Of a stretch of 64,000 nucleotides of DNA, positions 33,899 through 45,411 are shown piece after piece (the stretch's first letter is position 1; each line of letters starts with the position of its first letter). Position numbers and translations under genes: made by a program. Under the pieces are notes generated by a model that did no database searches, was not told the origin of the DNA, and worked only from the letters and a program-made list of their open reading frames with translations. This stretch comes from Hymenopellis radicata (Eukaryota > Basidiomycota > Agaricomycetes > Agaricales > Physalacriaceae). The stretch covers positions 1 to 64,000 of the forward strand of contig JADNRX010000267.1 of assembly GCA_015501595.1 (NCBI GenBank), written 5' to 3'.

Positions 33899-34818
33899 AT
33901 GAAGCTCATTGGAACATCCGCTGTCCTCGCCCTTCTCGCTCACTCTGTCTCAGCTCACTGTTCGTCAATCCTGTGGCGCTGCATACTGCCTTAGTTAACA
34001 CTCTTTCGCTAGACATCTGGACCACCCTGGTGACTGGTGATGGTACCAAGTCAACCGCCGCCGTTCGGACGCCCGTCAGCAACTCTCCCGTTACCGACGT
34101 CACGTCGCCCGGCATTACTTGCAATGTGAACCCATCACCGGCGACTGCGACCGTCTCTGTTGCCGCTGGCAGTATGGTCGGGTTCCTTTTGGATAACACG
34201 CTCTACCACCAAGGGCCCGCTGCCATCTACCTCGGGACTGCCCCGACTACAGCTGCGGCGTGGGATGGAAGCGGCGCCAACTGGTTTAAGGTTCGTTTAT
34301 GATTATTGAACGACAACGAGACGTTTACTGGTTGCATAGATTGCGGAATGGGGGCTGACTTCAATCCTTTCGGCTTCACGGACTTCAACCTCGGCGCACT
34401 GAACACGACCATACCCGCAAGCGTTCCCAATGGCGAAGTACGTATCTTCACGTATCGTGACTGCCTGGTTTAGTAACCATAACCAGTACCTCCTCCGCAT
34501 CGAGCAAATCGGTCTGCATGTCGCTGGGGCACCTCAGTGGTACATCTCCTGTGCCCAGATCGCGATAACCGGCGGTGGATCAGCCAACCCATCCAAAGTC
34601 TCCATTCCAGGATACGTGTCGCCGAATGGTAAATGCATTTGTTGGCTTCCATTTGTATAGCTGTTAACGTCGTTTTGTGTCTTGTAGACCCGGCCTTACT
34701 GTGAACATCTACAACCCAGTCCCAACGGCATACACTGTGGGTTATCTGGTATCCCTTCTTTGAACTGCATGCTCAATCGCTGTTATAGGTTCCGGGACCT
34801 GCTGTCTTCAGAGGATGA
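33899..34818 (+). CDS. Lytic polysaccharide monooxygenase, family AA9
   Basis: Secreted copper enzyme that oxidatively cleaves cellulose. The signal peptide ([10 protein letters not shown]) ends S-A|H, leaving the N-terminal His of the copper brace. The second ligand is in L-Y-H-Q-G-P and the axial Tyr in Q-W-Y-I-S-C. Other family marks: [14 protein letters not shown], S-G-A-N-W-F-K, I-E-Q-I-G-L-H, and the C-terminal V-P-G-P-A-V-F-R-G before TGA 34816-34818. Introns are at about 33962-33996, 34291-34340, 34439-34490, 34629-34687 and 34738-34790. Two places are one G short (34350-34354 and 34692-34693), each shifting the frame. With these restored every family segment is in register. It supports a wood-decay lifestyle. 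Confidence 0.83.
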
Positions 34819-35728
34819 GCGTGTATAATATCTGAGAGCGTATCTTGCCATAACAACGATGTCTGCCTATAGTTAGCCAGTAATATCATTCGACAAATCT
34901 TTCTTCATTCTTAATGAGAAAATCGATCGTGCTGAGTAGCTGAAAGCCGTACTTCGACGGTACTCAAAACAAAGTCCAAAGGATGAGATGCGCGAGAAGA
35001 CTTGAGCACAGTATCATACAGAATCAAACAGGAGGAAGACTAACTATGTACCATATCTGTGAAATGTGCCCAGAACGTAAGGACTTCTCACCGAGGGAGT
35101 CGACGTCGTAGTAAGAGTAATACAACGCGTGCGGAACGCGTGAACGTGCACTCTGTAACCCAGTGGCTGGGAGCTTGTCACCCGAGCTCGGGAAGCCGTT
35201 AACACGAGTGCTTAGCGGGCAGAACGAGTCGGTTATCTAGTACAGCGTAAATCTAAGAGATTAACAGCGGGAGAGCAAACATCAGCAAGATGACCTACGA
35301 CTTGTTGCCTTTTTGGGACTTTTTGGCTTGTTGGGTAAATGCAGGCCTCTGCGCTGCACCTCAGTGGGCTCTAGTATCCCTAGAATACTCATTTTAGTGT
35401 GCAAATGTATGATACATGGCTGTAGGTACTATGAGACACGGAATGGAAAAGATGTCGAAATGAGAGAGACGATCGGGAATTGAACTTGTGGCCTCCGGAG
35501 ACATGGCTGGTTTACTTGTCGCTTGTCGACTTTTCTGTACGGAAAAAGCCCAAAAAAGTCGAAAAAAGTCCAGAAAAGTTGCCGGGTGACTTTGCTGATG
35601 AACAGCGATGACAATTCAAGATAAGTAAAAGTACAGGCACGTCACGACTAATATAGAAGTCCAAACTTAGGTAAGCGATCTAGCGAGTAACCCATTCCTA
35701 TCACAGTGCCCCCCCGAGCTAGAGAGAG
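34819..35728. other. Intergenic, no gene recognised
   Basis: AT-richer DNA without supported exons. Near 35540-35590 a tract of AAAAAAGTCGAAAAAAGTCC repeats with GTCGAC cores, similar in style to the repeat array at 39.8-40.2 kb but not the same unit. Confidence 0.35.
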
Positions 35729-38700
35729 TTACTCAAGATGATCCCGCAATGAAGGCCCAGCTGGCTCGTCGTCCTTGTCCGGGTGCTGTCCTCGACCTCG
35801 ACCGCGAAAGCTTCCTCTCCTTTGTCCGCGGTTACCCCTCGACCCTCGACTCGCCGAGCTCAAACGACTTTCCAGGGACCCTGAAGACGCTCCTTCTAGA
35901 CGAAGCTGCAGCGTCGGCGCAGGAGCGGTGGTGATTCTGTCTAACAGTTGAGGGGAGTCCTCGTTCTCAGCTTCGACAGGATTATCCTTGCGTTTCTTCC
36001 CTCCGCGCTTCCCGTGCGTCAGCTTCTGATTTTCCTCTAGATGAATCAAGAAGAATCCTCGCGAAGAATCTACTCGTCTGATCCGGTAGGAATACCACCC
36101 GACATGAGGCAAGGATGCTTGCGATGCTCGTAAGGGGCTGATGTCGACGGACGGCTGATGATCTCTCATGTAGACCAAGGACTCCTCGTTGTAGACACGA
36201 TGACGGACCCGTTCGTTGAACTGCAGTATCGAGTTATTCCTGTGTCTCTGGAACTCTTCAAACGGTACTCGGACTAGGTGTATATCCTGATGTCCATCCA
36301 ATGATCCCGATAACACCGATACGTCGTGCGGGTGAGGGCACTCGAACCAGATTTCCCTCAATTCTCCCACTTGTCGAATAAAAATCCTCATTGTGGAATA
36401 CCCTCGAGTAGAAGTTCCGACAACGTAAGTTAGAGTGCAGAGTGCCTCGTCGATGGTCAGTTCCGAGCCCCATTGATTGTCTCGCCACAGGTAACCGAAA
36501 ACTGAGTTCGCAAGAGACTCTTCGTTAAGACTAGCAGTTATACCCGTCGTCAGGACGCCTTGAGCCGTAGTCGGGGGTGACGGGCGTGGTGGTTTCGTAG
36601 CGGCTGGCGCAGTCTTGTCCGATGCAGATTTATCTCGCGGAGTGGGAGGCGGTAATCGCTCAGCACTCGAACTTCCAGATCTAGAGTTCTGCCGAGGAAA
36701 AGCGGGCGTTCTCTGCGAAGGCTGCCCTGATTTGTAGAACGCTCTGGGTGCAGAAGGAGGGGCTCGGAAACGATTAACCGTGTTGTCTGAGCTGGATTCA
36801 CTGGAAGAGGGGACAGAAGAAGTAGGAGGCGACGGGGAGCGGGAACTGGCCGGACGTCTCGATAAGGACTCTTGCGAAGTTCTCGAGGAATAGTGAGGAG
36901 GAGCTTCCCAATCACGGTCGCGTTCCGACCAATGCCTATCCCTCTCACTTATGCGGGCCCTTTGGCGAACATACTCTCTGGTAGAGGCAAATGCCTGATT
37001 GGACAGTTCAGCCCATCTATTGGAGGCGTCAGATCGTCTTTGCTCTTCAGGACTCGAAGTACTGGGCTGAACGTCCTGCATCGGCGTCGGGGACTGATGG
37101 GTTTCCGCGGCGGTCGCCAGAACAGTCGTTGGAGAAGCCACGGGAGCAGTCGCGGAAGAGGTTACTGGCGAAGTTACTGAAGGGGCTGCTGGAGGAGTAA
37201 GGTCTACTACCGTAGTAGGGGAGCTAGAAGCTAACACCGAACTAACAGCAGCAGTCTCAGGGACCGGTAGGGAGCTACTAGCTAACACCTGGCCGTGTAC
37301 GCCCGATCTTTTATCCTCCTCGTCCGACATCTCGAAATCGGCGACATCTTCATACGGATCTGCCGCGGGAGGGGCTGCAGGCAACGGAGAAGGGATGTTC
37401 CATCGACGGGAAGTGGGTTCCTGCGGAATGGGTATAGTGGTTTCTCCTGGCTTCGGATCCATAGTAAAGTAAACCCAATCCGAAGGGCTTGCGTGTGAAA
37501 TAGAGCTGACTTTCCCTGATCCTCGTTCGTGTCGAAAAGAGTATCGCACTGGCATGGTAACTCCAAATCGCTCCACGAATCCTCGGAGATCCTTCAACCA
37601 GATGACGGATACTAGGGCTATCTTTCGTTTCCGTAACCTGTCGTAAACCTCCACCGCGTGTTCGTCCTCGATAAGCCTTTTGTACTGGTTCTTGGAAACG
37701 CTGAATATGGCGTCCTTGAAATCTTCGTCTTCGGCCCAGGTTTCCCAGATTCCAACGCCGGGGGCTCGTCTGATAGAGGGAGGAGTGATCCAAGGCTTCT
37801 CTTCTCCTGGCACCGTCTGCAAGTCTGCTATGTAGTAGTTCTCATCCGCGGCGTGCGGCAAGAGTCTCTCCCGAATCCCTCTTTCCCGCCGGGAAATCTC
37901 CAAAAATTCTCGAATGGCAAGATCCGAGGCTGCTCGGTGACTCATTACTCCCCCCCTCCAGTTCTCCGCCTCATTTGGAGGTAGTACAGGGATTTTCTCA
38001 TACGTGAACGGTGAAGGCAGTGGAGAGGAAGGAGCACGATGGTGAGCCATTACAAAACGGTAGTTCACGTGTCCGAAAGGATCAATACGCGCTAGAGCTC
38101 GCGGAGTGGCGTCGATTCCTGAGAGAACCGTGCTCCCGGGCGGGTGACTGTCGACCTCATGTAAGACATAAACCGGAACGTGCAGATGGAGGATGAGTAG
38201 CCAAGCCAAATCCGTTCGGCAATCGTAGACCCAGACGCCTACCCTAGTGGGATCACTGAAAGGTATGCTACTGCGTAGCGGGCCCTGTTCTTCCTGAGCA
38301 ACCATGGTCCTAGACCACTCAAGCAGTCCTTCACTTGGGATTGCCGCGAAGAACTGGACGAAAGCGTCCTTCTCCTTCAATATTCGCTGAATAGCTGCAG
38401 CCCACCTCACAGCATCCTGGAAATGGGAAGCCTTCGCCAGCGTTTCCCACATGTCCGCCGAGGGGCCTTCGGGACGATGCTCCCAATATTGCTCCACATC
38501 GGGAGCGTGACTATTCTTTAGACGCTCCATGTTCTCGTCCAAATTAGCCGCTCGCTCCCGCAGTTCTTGCAGAAAGGCGGCCCAGATGTGGGAATCAACA
38601 CTTTTTGGCATGCCCACGAAGGCCAAGGCCACATTAACCCTTTCCGCGAGAACGAACCTTGAGGAGAGTACGCGGCTTCGTACGGTCGGACGATATAGCC

Positions 38701-39156
38701 TAGCCAAGGACGCAGCACATCGAAAATCTGAGGGAACTGTGTATAGTCGAACGGTCCTAGCCCCCCATCCGCAAATAACCACTGAGTGAAAAGAGCGTTC
38801 TTAGTGGAGCGTAGGTCGGGGGGAGCAGGCCCAGGATAGAAAGGGCAGGCGTTGAAGGGCTGATAATCTTCAGAGGGTTCGAGGAAGGCGGCGTTGGGAC
38901 TCCATAATTCGAGACGTCGGGTTTTTGTTTTGAATTACCCAATCGAAGTGGAGGTGTAGCGGAAGTTCCCTTGGAAAGGGAGGAAAGATTGCTGCAGTTC
39001 CCAAGGCAAGCTCGGTAGGGATACGATCATAAAATTCCTCAGGGCGTAAAACTCTCATTATGCGATATTCTCTCCCGTCCGTCTCTCCAAGAGCATCGGG
39101 TCTCTGACTTGTATCTCCAAGTCCCGGTCTACGAATTTATTGTGGCCAAGTCCCAT
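35729..39156 (-). CDS. Very large unrecognised basidiomycete protein, possibly element-associated
   Basis: A single open frame of 1017 codons (35729-38782) can be extended upstream. Translation in shifting frames gives M-R-V-L-R-P-E-E-F-Y-D-R-I-P (39058) and, further out, M-G-L-G-H-N-K-F-V (ATG 39154-39156). These join the main frame if single bases are corrected near 39105, 38935 and 38667, all at short runs. The product is about 1150 residues: a W- and Y-rich N-terminal half, a long Pro/Ser/Thr linker (36550-37400), a conserved-looking block with W-Y-S-Y-R-I-R-R-V, and an Arg/Gly-rich tail. No known domain. It lies just outside the inverted repeats of the composite element. Function unknown; RNA or DNA binding by the RGG-like tail is a guess. 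Confidence 0.55.
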
Positions 39157-39711
39157 CAGCCATAGATGCGCATAGTGAATAGCACGGGTGTCCCGCGGGT
39201 GAATTGATTTCAACCCGCACCCGTACCCGTCTATGGCCCGCACCCGCCTCAAGGGTACGGGTCACCCGCTAGATTTACCCTCGGGCTGCTGCGGGTCCAC
39301 GGGTCACCCTCAGCCCGTTCACCCATCACCACAGTCAACAGCACCCCACATCCACCTCATCCGATATTCATGCCCGGTATGCATCCCATGCAAGGGCATG
39401 GGGCGCATGTGCCGTGCATGTGCCGTCAGGATGAGGGGCATGGAAGCAGATGAGACGTGATGGTGGAGGTGAGAGGAGAACAGTGGAGGTGAGGGGAAGC
39501 AGGGAATGTGGGCGACGCGAGACTTGAGGTGCCATGGTCAACGTTCTGCGGCTGCGACGACAGTAGTGATCGTCTCTCCTCAAGCGTTGAGGCTGGTAGA
39601 GGGAGGGTGTGCCTGGTGATAGTGGGAGCACGACGGGGTACTGGCAGCAAATAATCTGCAATAAGTTTAGGAAATAATAAAAGTAGAATGAGACGTACCC
39701 AGCCAATAAAT
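39157..39711. other. Intergenic with an ACGGGT/ACCCGT cluster
   Basis: Between about 39190 and 39330, hexamers such as ACCCGT, ACGGGT and CCCGCA recur in both orientations. Similar motifs occur at 60.55 kb. No gene recognised. It probably contains the promoter of the large gene on its left. Confidence 0.35.
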
Positions 39712-39821
39712 ACCTTTTTTGTCAAATAAGCCTGTCAATGGACACAATTACATTTGCCAAATAGTATGTCGATCGACAGTGTGTCCACTGACACTCATTT
39801 GACAAATTGCCTAAATTTATA

Positions 39822-40217
39822 GTCGACATGCATTTGCCAAATAGTCTTTTTTTTCTTTTTCCAGGTCGACAGTTATTTGCCAAATAGGCCTTTTTTTCTT
39901 TTTCGGAGTTGACAGTTATTTGTCAAATAGGCCTTTTTTCCTTTTTTCAGGTCGACAGTTATTTGTCAAATAGGCTCTTTTTTTCTTTTTCAAAATGGGC
40001 CTTTTTCTTTTTCGAGGTCGACAGTTATTTGCCAAATAGCCTTTATCCTTTTTCGAGGTGGACAGTTATTTGTCAAATAGGCTTTTTTCTTTTTCGAGTT
40101 CGACAGTAATTTGTCAAATAGGCCTTTCTCGTTTTTTTAGGTTGACAGTTGTTTGTCAAATAGGCTTTTTTCTTTTTCGAGGTCGACAGTAATTTGTCAA
40201 ATAGGCCTTTTTCTATT
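39822..40217. repeat. Nine-unit subterminal array, about 41 bp per unit
   Basis: Each unit reads approximately GTCGACAGTTATTTGTCAAA followed by TAGGCC and a T-rich CTTTTTC run. Nine units differ by a few bases and by T-run length. One unit has an extra CAAAATGGGCC insertion (near 39992). The same core, GACAAATAGG and TGTCGA, occurs once or twice near the right end of the element (56050-56110). Likely transposase-binding or recombination-related repeats. Confidence 0.8.
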
Positions 40218-40767
40218 AAATACCTTCAGCAGATATCTGTATCGATGCTCTAGGGGTATGGGTAGGGCGAAGGGTGAAAACATATGGGGGTCAGTATCAA
40301 TACTGTTTGTAACACCTTAGGAGGTTTACTGCACCACCCTAGGCTCTACTGAGTCTGAGTTGAGCCGAGTACTTGCTAAAAAATTAACACTAAAAAATAT
40401 GCCTACTACAGGATTTGAACCTGCATCCTCAAGATAAAGGGCAAACAGGTCTCATAATTAGATCTTGATGCTCTAACCAGCTAAGCTAAGTAGGCTTGAT
40501 TCTCTATGCTCTCTCGAGCTCTCTATTGGGTTATGATACCCACAGTACTCTACAGTACTTTACATGCCGGTCATGCACATCAAAGCAAATATCAAGTTCA
40601 ACTATTGCATTTACTCTAAATCTAAATAATCTAAGTCTAAGTCTATATAGTCTATATCTCTAAGTGTATCTGAATAAAATATCTATGTCAAGCTCGTACA
40701 GTATTATCCGTATTCGACGGATTGACCCCTCTCTGCGAAAGTGTCCAGAATGCCCTCGAGTCCGTAT
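40218..40767. other. Element interior without protein gene
   Basis: Holds the tRNA-like gene. From 40703 there is a tandem duplication of about 50 bp (TCCGTATTC...CAGAATGCC) at the 3' edge of the AT-hook gene. No other coding evidence. Confidence 0.4.
40401..40495 (-). tRNA. tRNA-like gene with intron; apparent anticodon CTA
   Basis: On the minus strand all cloverleaf parts are found. The acceptor stem is GCCTACT/AGTAGGC (7 of 7). The D-arm is G-C-T-T with A-G-C-T-G-G-T-T-A and G-A-G-C. The anticodon stem is TCAAG/CTTGA, and the T-arm is GCAGG TTCAAAT CCTGT. Canonical numbering puts T at 33 and CTA at 34-36 (40459-40461), followed by A37 and an intron of about 23 nt before T38. A T6 Pol III terminator follows four bases after the 3' end (plus-strand A-run 40392-40397). 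CTA would read UAG, so this is a suppressor-like tRNA, a mutated tRNA-Tyr-type gene or a pseudogene. A32 and T38 are unusual and lower the chance of function. Confidence 0.55.
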
Positions 40768-43700
40768 TCAAACGGATTCACCCTCTCTGCGCAGCGCCTC
40801 CATGTCCAGAATGCCATCGAGAACATACGCAACATCATCTACTGCATCACGCCACTGTTCCCTGAGAGCCACAGGACCCGAATCCACGAGATGGTGAACA
40901 CCCCACCATGCCAAGCAGGCGATTACGGACACTATTCCGTTACGACCTTTCGCCTCGCCCAATTGTCCCCAATCACGTCCAATCGCGGGACGACGATGTT
41001 CCTCAGTCAGAGGTCCTTCGAAACCGGCAACATCCCGCCACTCGGGTTGAAGGTCGATCCACCAGGTCCAAAACTCCGCAGCGAAACTCTTCAGGTTCCT
41101 CCTCGGGATACTGATCGCTTTTCTCCTCCGCGTGTTCACCCAGTCCGAGAGAGCCGCCGGCTTCAAATCTGACTGGTACCCTAAAATGAAGGAGCCCAAC
41201 CGAAACTCGGCTATGGCTTCCACTCGAGTCCACAGATTCAGCAAATTGTACCACTCCGGGCTCCCGATGCATTCGAACTGTCCGTGACAGAGCTTAAACC
41301 AATCGGACCACTGGCGTTCGTCGAAAGGGTTGACCGGACCAGGAGCTGGTGCTACACTGGCGGCTCTGGTCGATGGCGGCTTTGCTGCTTGGCGAAGCCG
41401 ATTATCCCCCGTCGGTGGAACACGCTGTTTACGGCGGGCCTCAGGTCGACCTGACGGAAGGCTAGATGCGGCGGCAGAATTCGGGTCGCGTGCCTCGGAG
41501 AGCTTGTCAGGTGTACGCTGTCGTTTTCTCGGTGGTGAGCTAAAGAGACCCAGCGTGTCGTCCTCGTCCTCGTCACTAGCACGTTTGGGGTTGTCGAGTT
41601 CGTACTCGTCGACGCCCAGATCGAAACCCAGGTCGTCAATTATGGGATCTTCACGCTCAAGATCTGGGGGTGTACCACCGCCGCCATTCTCGTCAGCCTC
41701 TACGATAGGACTAAGAGTTCCAGTTTGTTGTGTTGAAGGACGAGGTTTCGGGCGCGCTGGAGGCGGCGGAGGTGGACGGGTTGGGCTTTGTGGAGGCGGG
41801 TCGTCGTCAACATCATCCTCAGACTGCTTCCTCTTGCGAGAAGGACGAGGTTTCGGGCGTGCTGCAGGCGGCGGAGGTGGAGGGTCGTCGTCAACATCAT
41901 CCTCAGACTGCTTCCTCTTGCGAGAAAGACGAGGTTTTTGGCGTGCTGCAGGCGGCGGAGGTGGAGGTGGGGTTGGGGTTCGCTCTCGTGATCCTGCAGA
42001 TTTTGACGAAGCTTGAACATCCGCGGCTAACGCCAAAAGTTTCCGGCGGTTCTCCGAGATTTTGGGTTGGGCCTGCTTCCGCCCACGACTCGTCGTGATG
42101 TCTCCGAGAGTGGTAGAACCAGAAGCAGTGGTCGTCGATGCACTGACTCGTTTGGATTTCGCACGTCCTGCCTTTTTCGCTGGCTCGGGCATTGCCTTCT
42201 TCTTCTTCGCCGGCGAAGGTCTGCCCTCATCCTCATCCTCTGAATCCTCCTCCTGCGCCTTCCTCTTCCTTGGGCGACCCCGTGGTCGCTTTGCGACTGG
42301 GCCATCCTCCGCAAGTCGTTGTGCTTTGGCCTCTCGCTTCTCCTTTCTCAGGCGGCGCATCTCGATCAGAGTTGGTTCTTCGTCCTCCTCCTCGTCGTCC
42401 TCCAATCTGGCTTTCCGAGTGACCCAATTTTCGCCAGGGGGAAGGGCCATGCTCTGAACGACGATGACAACCTTCTTGCCGTCACTTCTCTGCGACGCCG
42501 CAGATCCCTTCTTTGGCGATTTGGGCAGCGACCCCGGGATAGCGCAGGCTCGTAATTCCTCTGGAGCTATGTCATAATGTCAACGACGTATTAATGAATG
42601 CAAGTAAACACTTACTATAGGCATCGTTGAGAAATTCCTTAAATGCGTCTACATGACGCGCGTAATGCTGCGTTTGGCCGAAGGTTGCAGGATCGTCGTC
42701 GTGGTTCTCGCCTTTGTCGAACCTATAGTTTCGGGAGTCAGTCTCCGGCTTGAAGATAAATTAACTGATACTCACGATTTGATAGTCACGACGCCGCCTT
42801 CCGTCGGTTCGGGAACACCAATGAGGAGCGACAGCTTGGCATGCAGCATCGCACTCAGCGATGTCAGCAATGGATCCAGAACGTATGGTATGGCTTCTAA
42901 GAGCCTGCATGTTATGTTAGAACATAGAGAATGAAATGCAAAGAACGAAAAACGAACTTGGCAGCATCTTTCGGATCCAGGCGAGTGATGAACATCTCCC
43001 TCAAGGCCTGTTTCTTCTCGCGTGCCTCCTCCCTCAGTTCGCCAACCTTCTCGTTATACGTCTCCCGCACGTCATCCTCACAGTCGCGAAATTTCTTGGC
43101 GGCGTATGCCATCTCCGCGCCCGCCCTCTTCCGTTTGGGTTTCCCCGACTCTGCGTACATCTTCAGGAATCGCTTTCGAGACCTGCGCGGTTGATCCTTC
43201 CACCAAAGTTGGAAAGCGTGCGGGACGTGGAATGTCGACTGTCCCAAGCCAAGAAGCTCGTGAATCAACAGACGCGACAGGTCCTCGCCTTCAGTGTCGT
43301 CAGATCGACGAGACGTAGTCCTGGTGGTACGTCCAGGTCGGCCACTTTTAGCGTTACCTCGCCCTCGCAAAGTGTCGCCGCCTTGGTGAAATTTATATTG
43401 GTATCGAAGCCAGGATAGAAAACTCTGCCATGTTGATTAGCCAAATGGAACGTCAAGAAGTGAAGGTAACATACCTTCCGAAAGCATTCAATATGGGCGG
43501 CTTTTAGAAGTTGTCCCTCCCGAGCCTGGATTGATTCTCCCTTGCCACCCGTCTTCGCGCCAGTCGTCTGTAAATGCAAGAATTAGATTCGCCATACCGC
43601 CAATGAAATAGTCCTACCGCTTGTTTCTGGTCTACAAGGTCGTCCACATCATCATACGCGCGCCCGTCCTCTTCCTCTTCCTCTTCATCCTCCTTGCGAA

Positions 43701-44070
43701 CTGAGGTAGCGCCCCAAGGTCCGAACACACCGAATTCACGCATCATGTCTTTGGCAGCCACCAGGCCATATGCAGTGCCATCGGCGGCGCTCGTGCGGTT
43801 TTGTTGACAGAACTCGTCGAGGTGGTGTTCCTTGGCGTAGGCAAGCGCTTCTCCGCCGAGCCAGTTCCTCGAGAACTTGGTGAGCCAGCCCTTGGTGAGT
43901 GTTTTGATGTCGTCCTCGTCGACTTCGCTGCCTCCTTCGGTTTCAGGATGTTCTTGGTCGTGTTCGTTGTGGTCGTCTGGATCCGGACCGTCCCTGCCGT
44001 GAAGTGGTGATTAGTCGACATCAGTTGGTCATGGCATCAAATCTTACTTGGGTTGCCTCTGGTCGACCAT
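40768..44070 (-). CDS. Large AT-hook, Lys/Pro-rich protein of unknown function (element-borne)
   Basis: About seven exons give a roughly 1000-residue protein starting M-V-D-Q-R-Q-P-K (ATG 44068-44070) and ending at TGA 40768-40770. In order: an acidic N-terminal part; a conserved-looking block with H-A-F-Q-L-W-W-K (43215) and helices rich in K, E and R; a central disordered region with the AT-hook R-G-R-P-R-K-R (near 42285), poly-Pro runs, and two tandem repeats of S-R-K-R-K-Q-S-E-D-D; and a C-terminal globular domain with W-Y-N-L-L-N-L-W, W-T-W-W-I-D-L-Q-P-E-W and L-A-W-W-G. This Trp-rich domain recurs in basidiomycete accessory genes but has no function I know. DNA binding is inferred from the AT-hook. 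It is divergent from the gene at 44328. Confidence 0.6.
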
Positions 44071-44327
44071 GATCCCACTTTTTCGTTGAAAACAATTATT
44101 CGGCACGCGTTTTTTTGCAGGATGACTGGCTGGTGCGGATATGCTTGATTTGGCGTATCCCACTCCGCTTGGATCTGCTCTCGGCAACTACCTACTTTCA
44201 AAACGCCGCGACTGTACAGTCATACCCACGATTTCTCTATTTCAACCTGTCTTCGCTTGAGAATCCATCTCATTGCTGCTTTCTGCCTTCCCTCATAGTC
44301 ACCGCTTCATCGACTCAATTGTCCACC

Positions 44328-45411
44328 ATGGTTAACACCTCCTCCTCATCCCAAAAGTCCCCCCCCCTTGGCCGTCGCGTCGATACTGTAGAGTTGTTGC
44401 GTTCGTGCTTCAATTCCTCCTCCATGTGGATTCTAATCGGTTTATTTTCAGATTTGGCGCAACTTTTCCTAGATATTCGTCTCGACCCCCACCAAGCGTC
44501 CATCTTGAGCGACTTGGTTGCCGCGGCCACTGGTAAGTTTCTTCTTTCGCTTTACATTTGTTATCGTAGCTTGATGCCTTGCTATCAGATCCCCAGGTTG
44601 ACACCGATGCAAACGGTGAGTATATTGTTCTCATTGAGATTCCAGCGCTCACATCTCGACATGCAGCCCTTAGCGCCACGTCCTCCGGTGAATGAACACG
44701 TTCTCGGCATTTCCCTGGATATTTACATTGCTTAGGTCCTTCTTCCGCACCTGCGCCTTCCAGTGGTACGTATTTCATGCTCTTCGTTTGCTCCATCTGA
44801 ACCGATTTAACAGCATTCGGCCCCCCGGCCTATGCCACGCAACCCGCGACGGCTGCCGCTACTGGCAGTATCTCTTCCCCAGGACCTGCCGCCGCTGCGG
44901 TCAATACTGGACCCGCTGCTGTCAATACCGCCGCTGCGGTCAATACTAGCCCCGCTGTCACATCTACGAACCCGGCGACTGTGGTCCCCGCCAGTGTAGT
45001 CCCCGCGACTGTGGTTCCCGCGGCTGCTGCAACTGGGATTCCCTCGCCGCCCGCCACCAACCAAGGTAATTAGATCTTGCGCTCGACATTTATCCTTTAT
45101 TCAATTTTGAATGCATAGGCTTCCCTCACTACCAAGTCCTACCCAACACCTTCCCCTACGAGAGGCCTGCCTACGGTACCCCCGGACCGTATTATGCCAT
45201 CACGCGTGGTCGCGTCGTTGGCGTCGTCGCTGGGTGGTACGTTCATCCTCCAGTGGTCAATTTCTAAATTAACCTTTTACTCAGGGATAAGGCCTCCCCT
45301 TTGTGTATCGGTGTCGGTGGCGCGGTGTTTAGATCAGTCCCCAGCATCGACATCGGCCGGTCGGTCGTCGAGGCCGCGTTGAATGCGGGTTCTTGCATGC
45401 TCTTGCCATAA
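44328..45411 (+). CDS. Element-borne protein with Ala/Pro linker and RNase H1-type hybrid-binding-like C-terminal domain
   Basis: Seven exons join in phase without breaks from ATG 44328 to TAA 45409-45411. The N-terminal part is helical. The middle is a low-complexity Ala/Val/Thr/Pro run with A-A-V-N-T repeats (44880-44960). The C-terminal part reads Y-Y-A-I-T-R-G-R-V-V-G-V, then a splice, W-D-K-A-S-P-L, and G-G-A-V-F-R-S-V. This order (Y-A-hydrophobic-x-x-G-R-x-x-G, W, then G-A-x-F) resembles the N-terminal hybrid-binding domain of RNase H1 and caulimovirus-type viroplasmin domains. Similarity is by pattern only. If right, it may bind RNA-DNA hybrids or double-stranded RNA. Confidence 0.6.

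Noticed and set aside
37658..37984. Plus-strand frame of 108 codons
   Set aside because: Antisense to the 1017-codon frame.
39822..40217. CRISPR-like array
   Set aside because: Units are contiguous variants of one 41-bp repeat with T-run changes, with no unique spacers, and the host is a eukaryote.
41330..42016. 228-codon plus-strand frame
   Set aside because: Antisense shadow of the AT-hook gene; composition reflects its Pro/Arg repeats.
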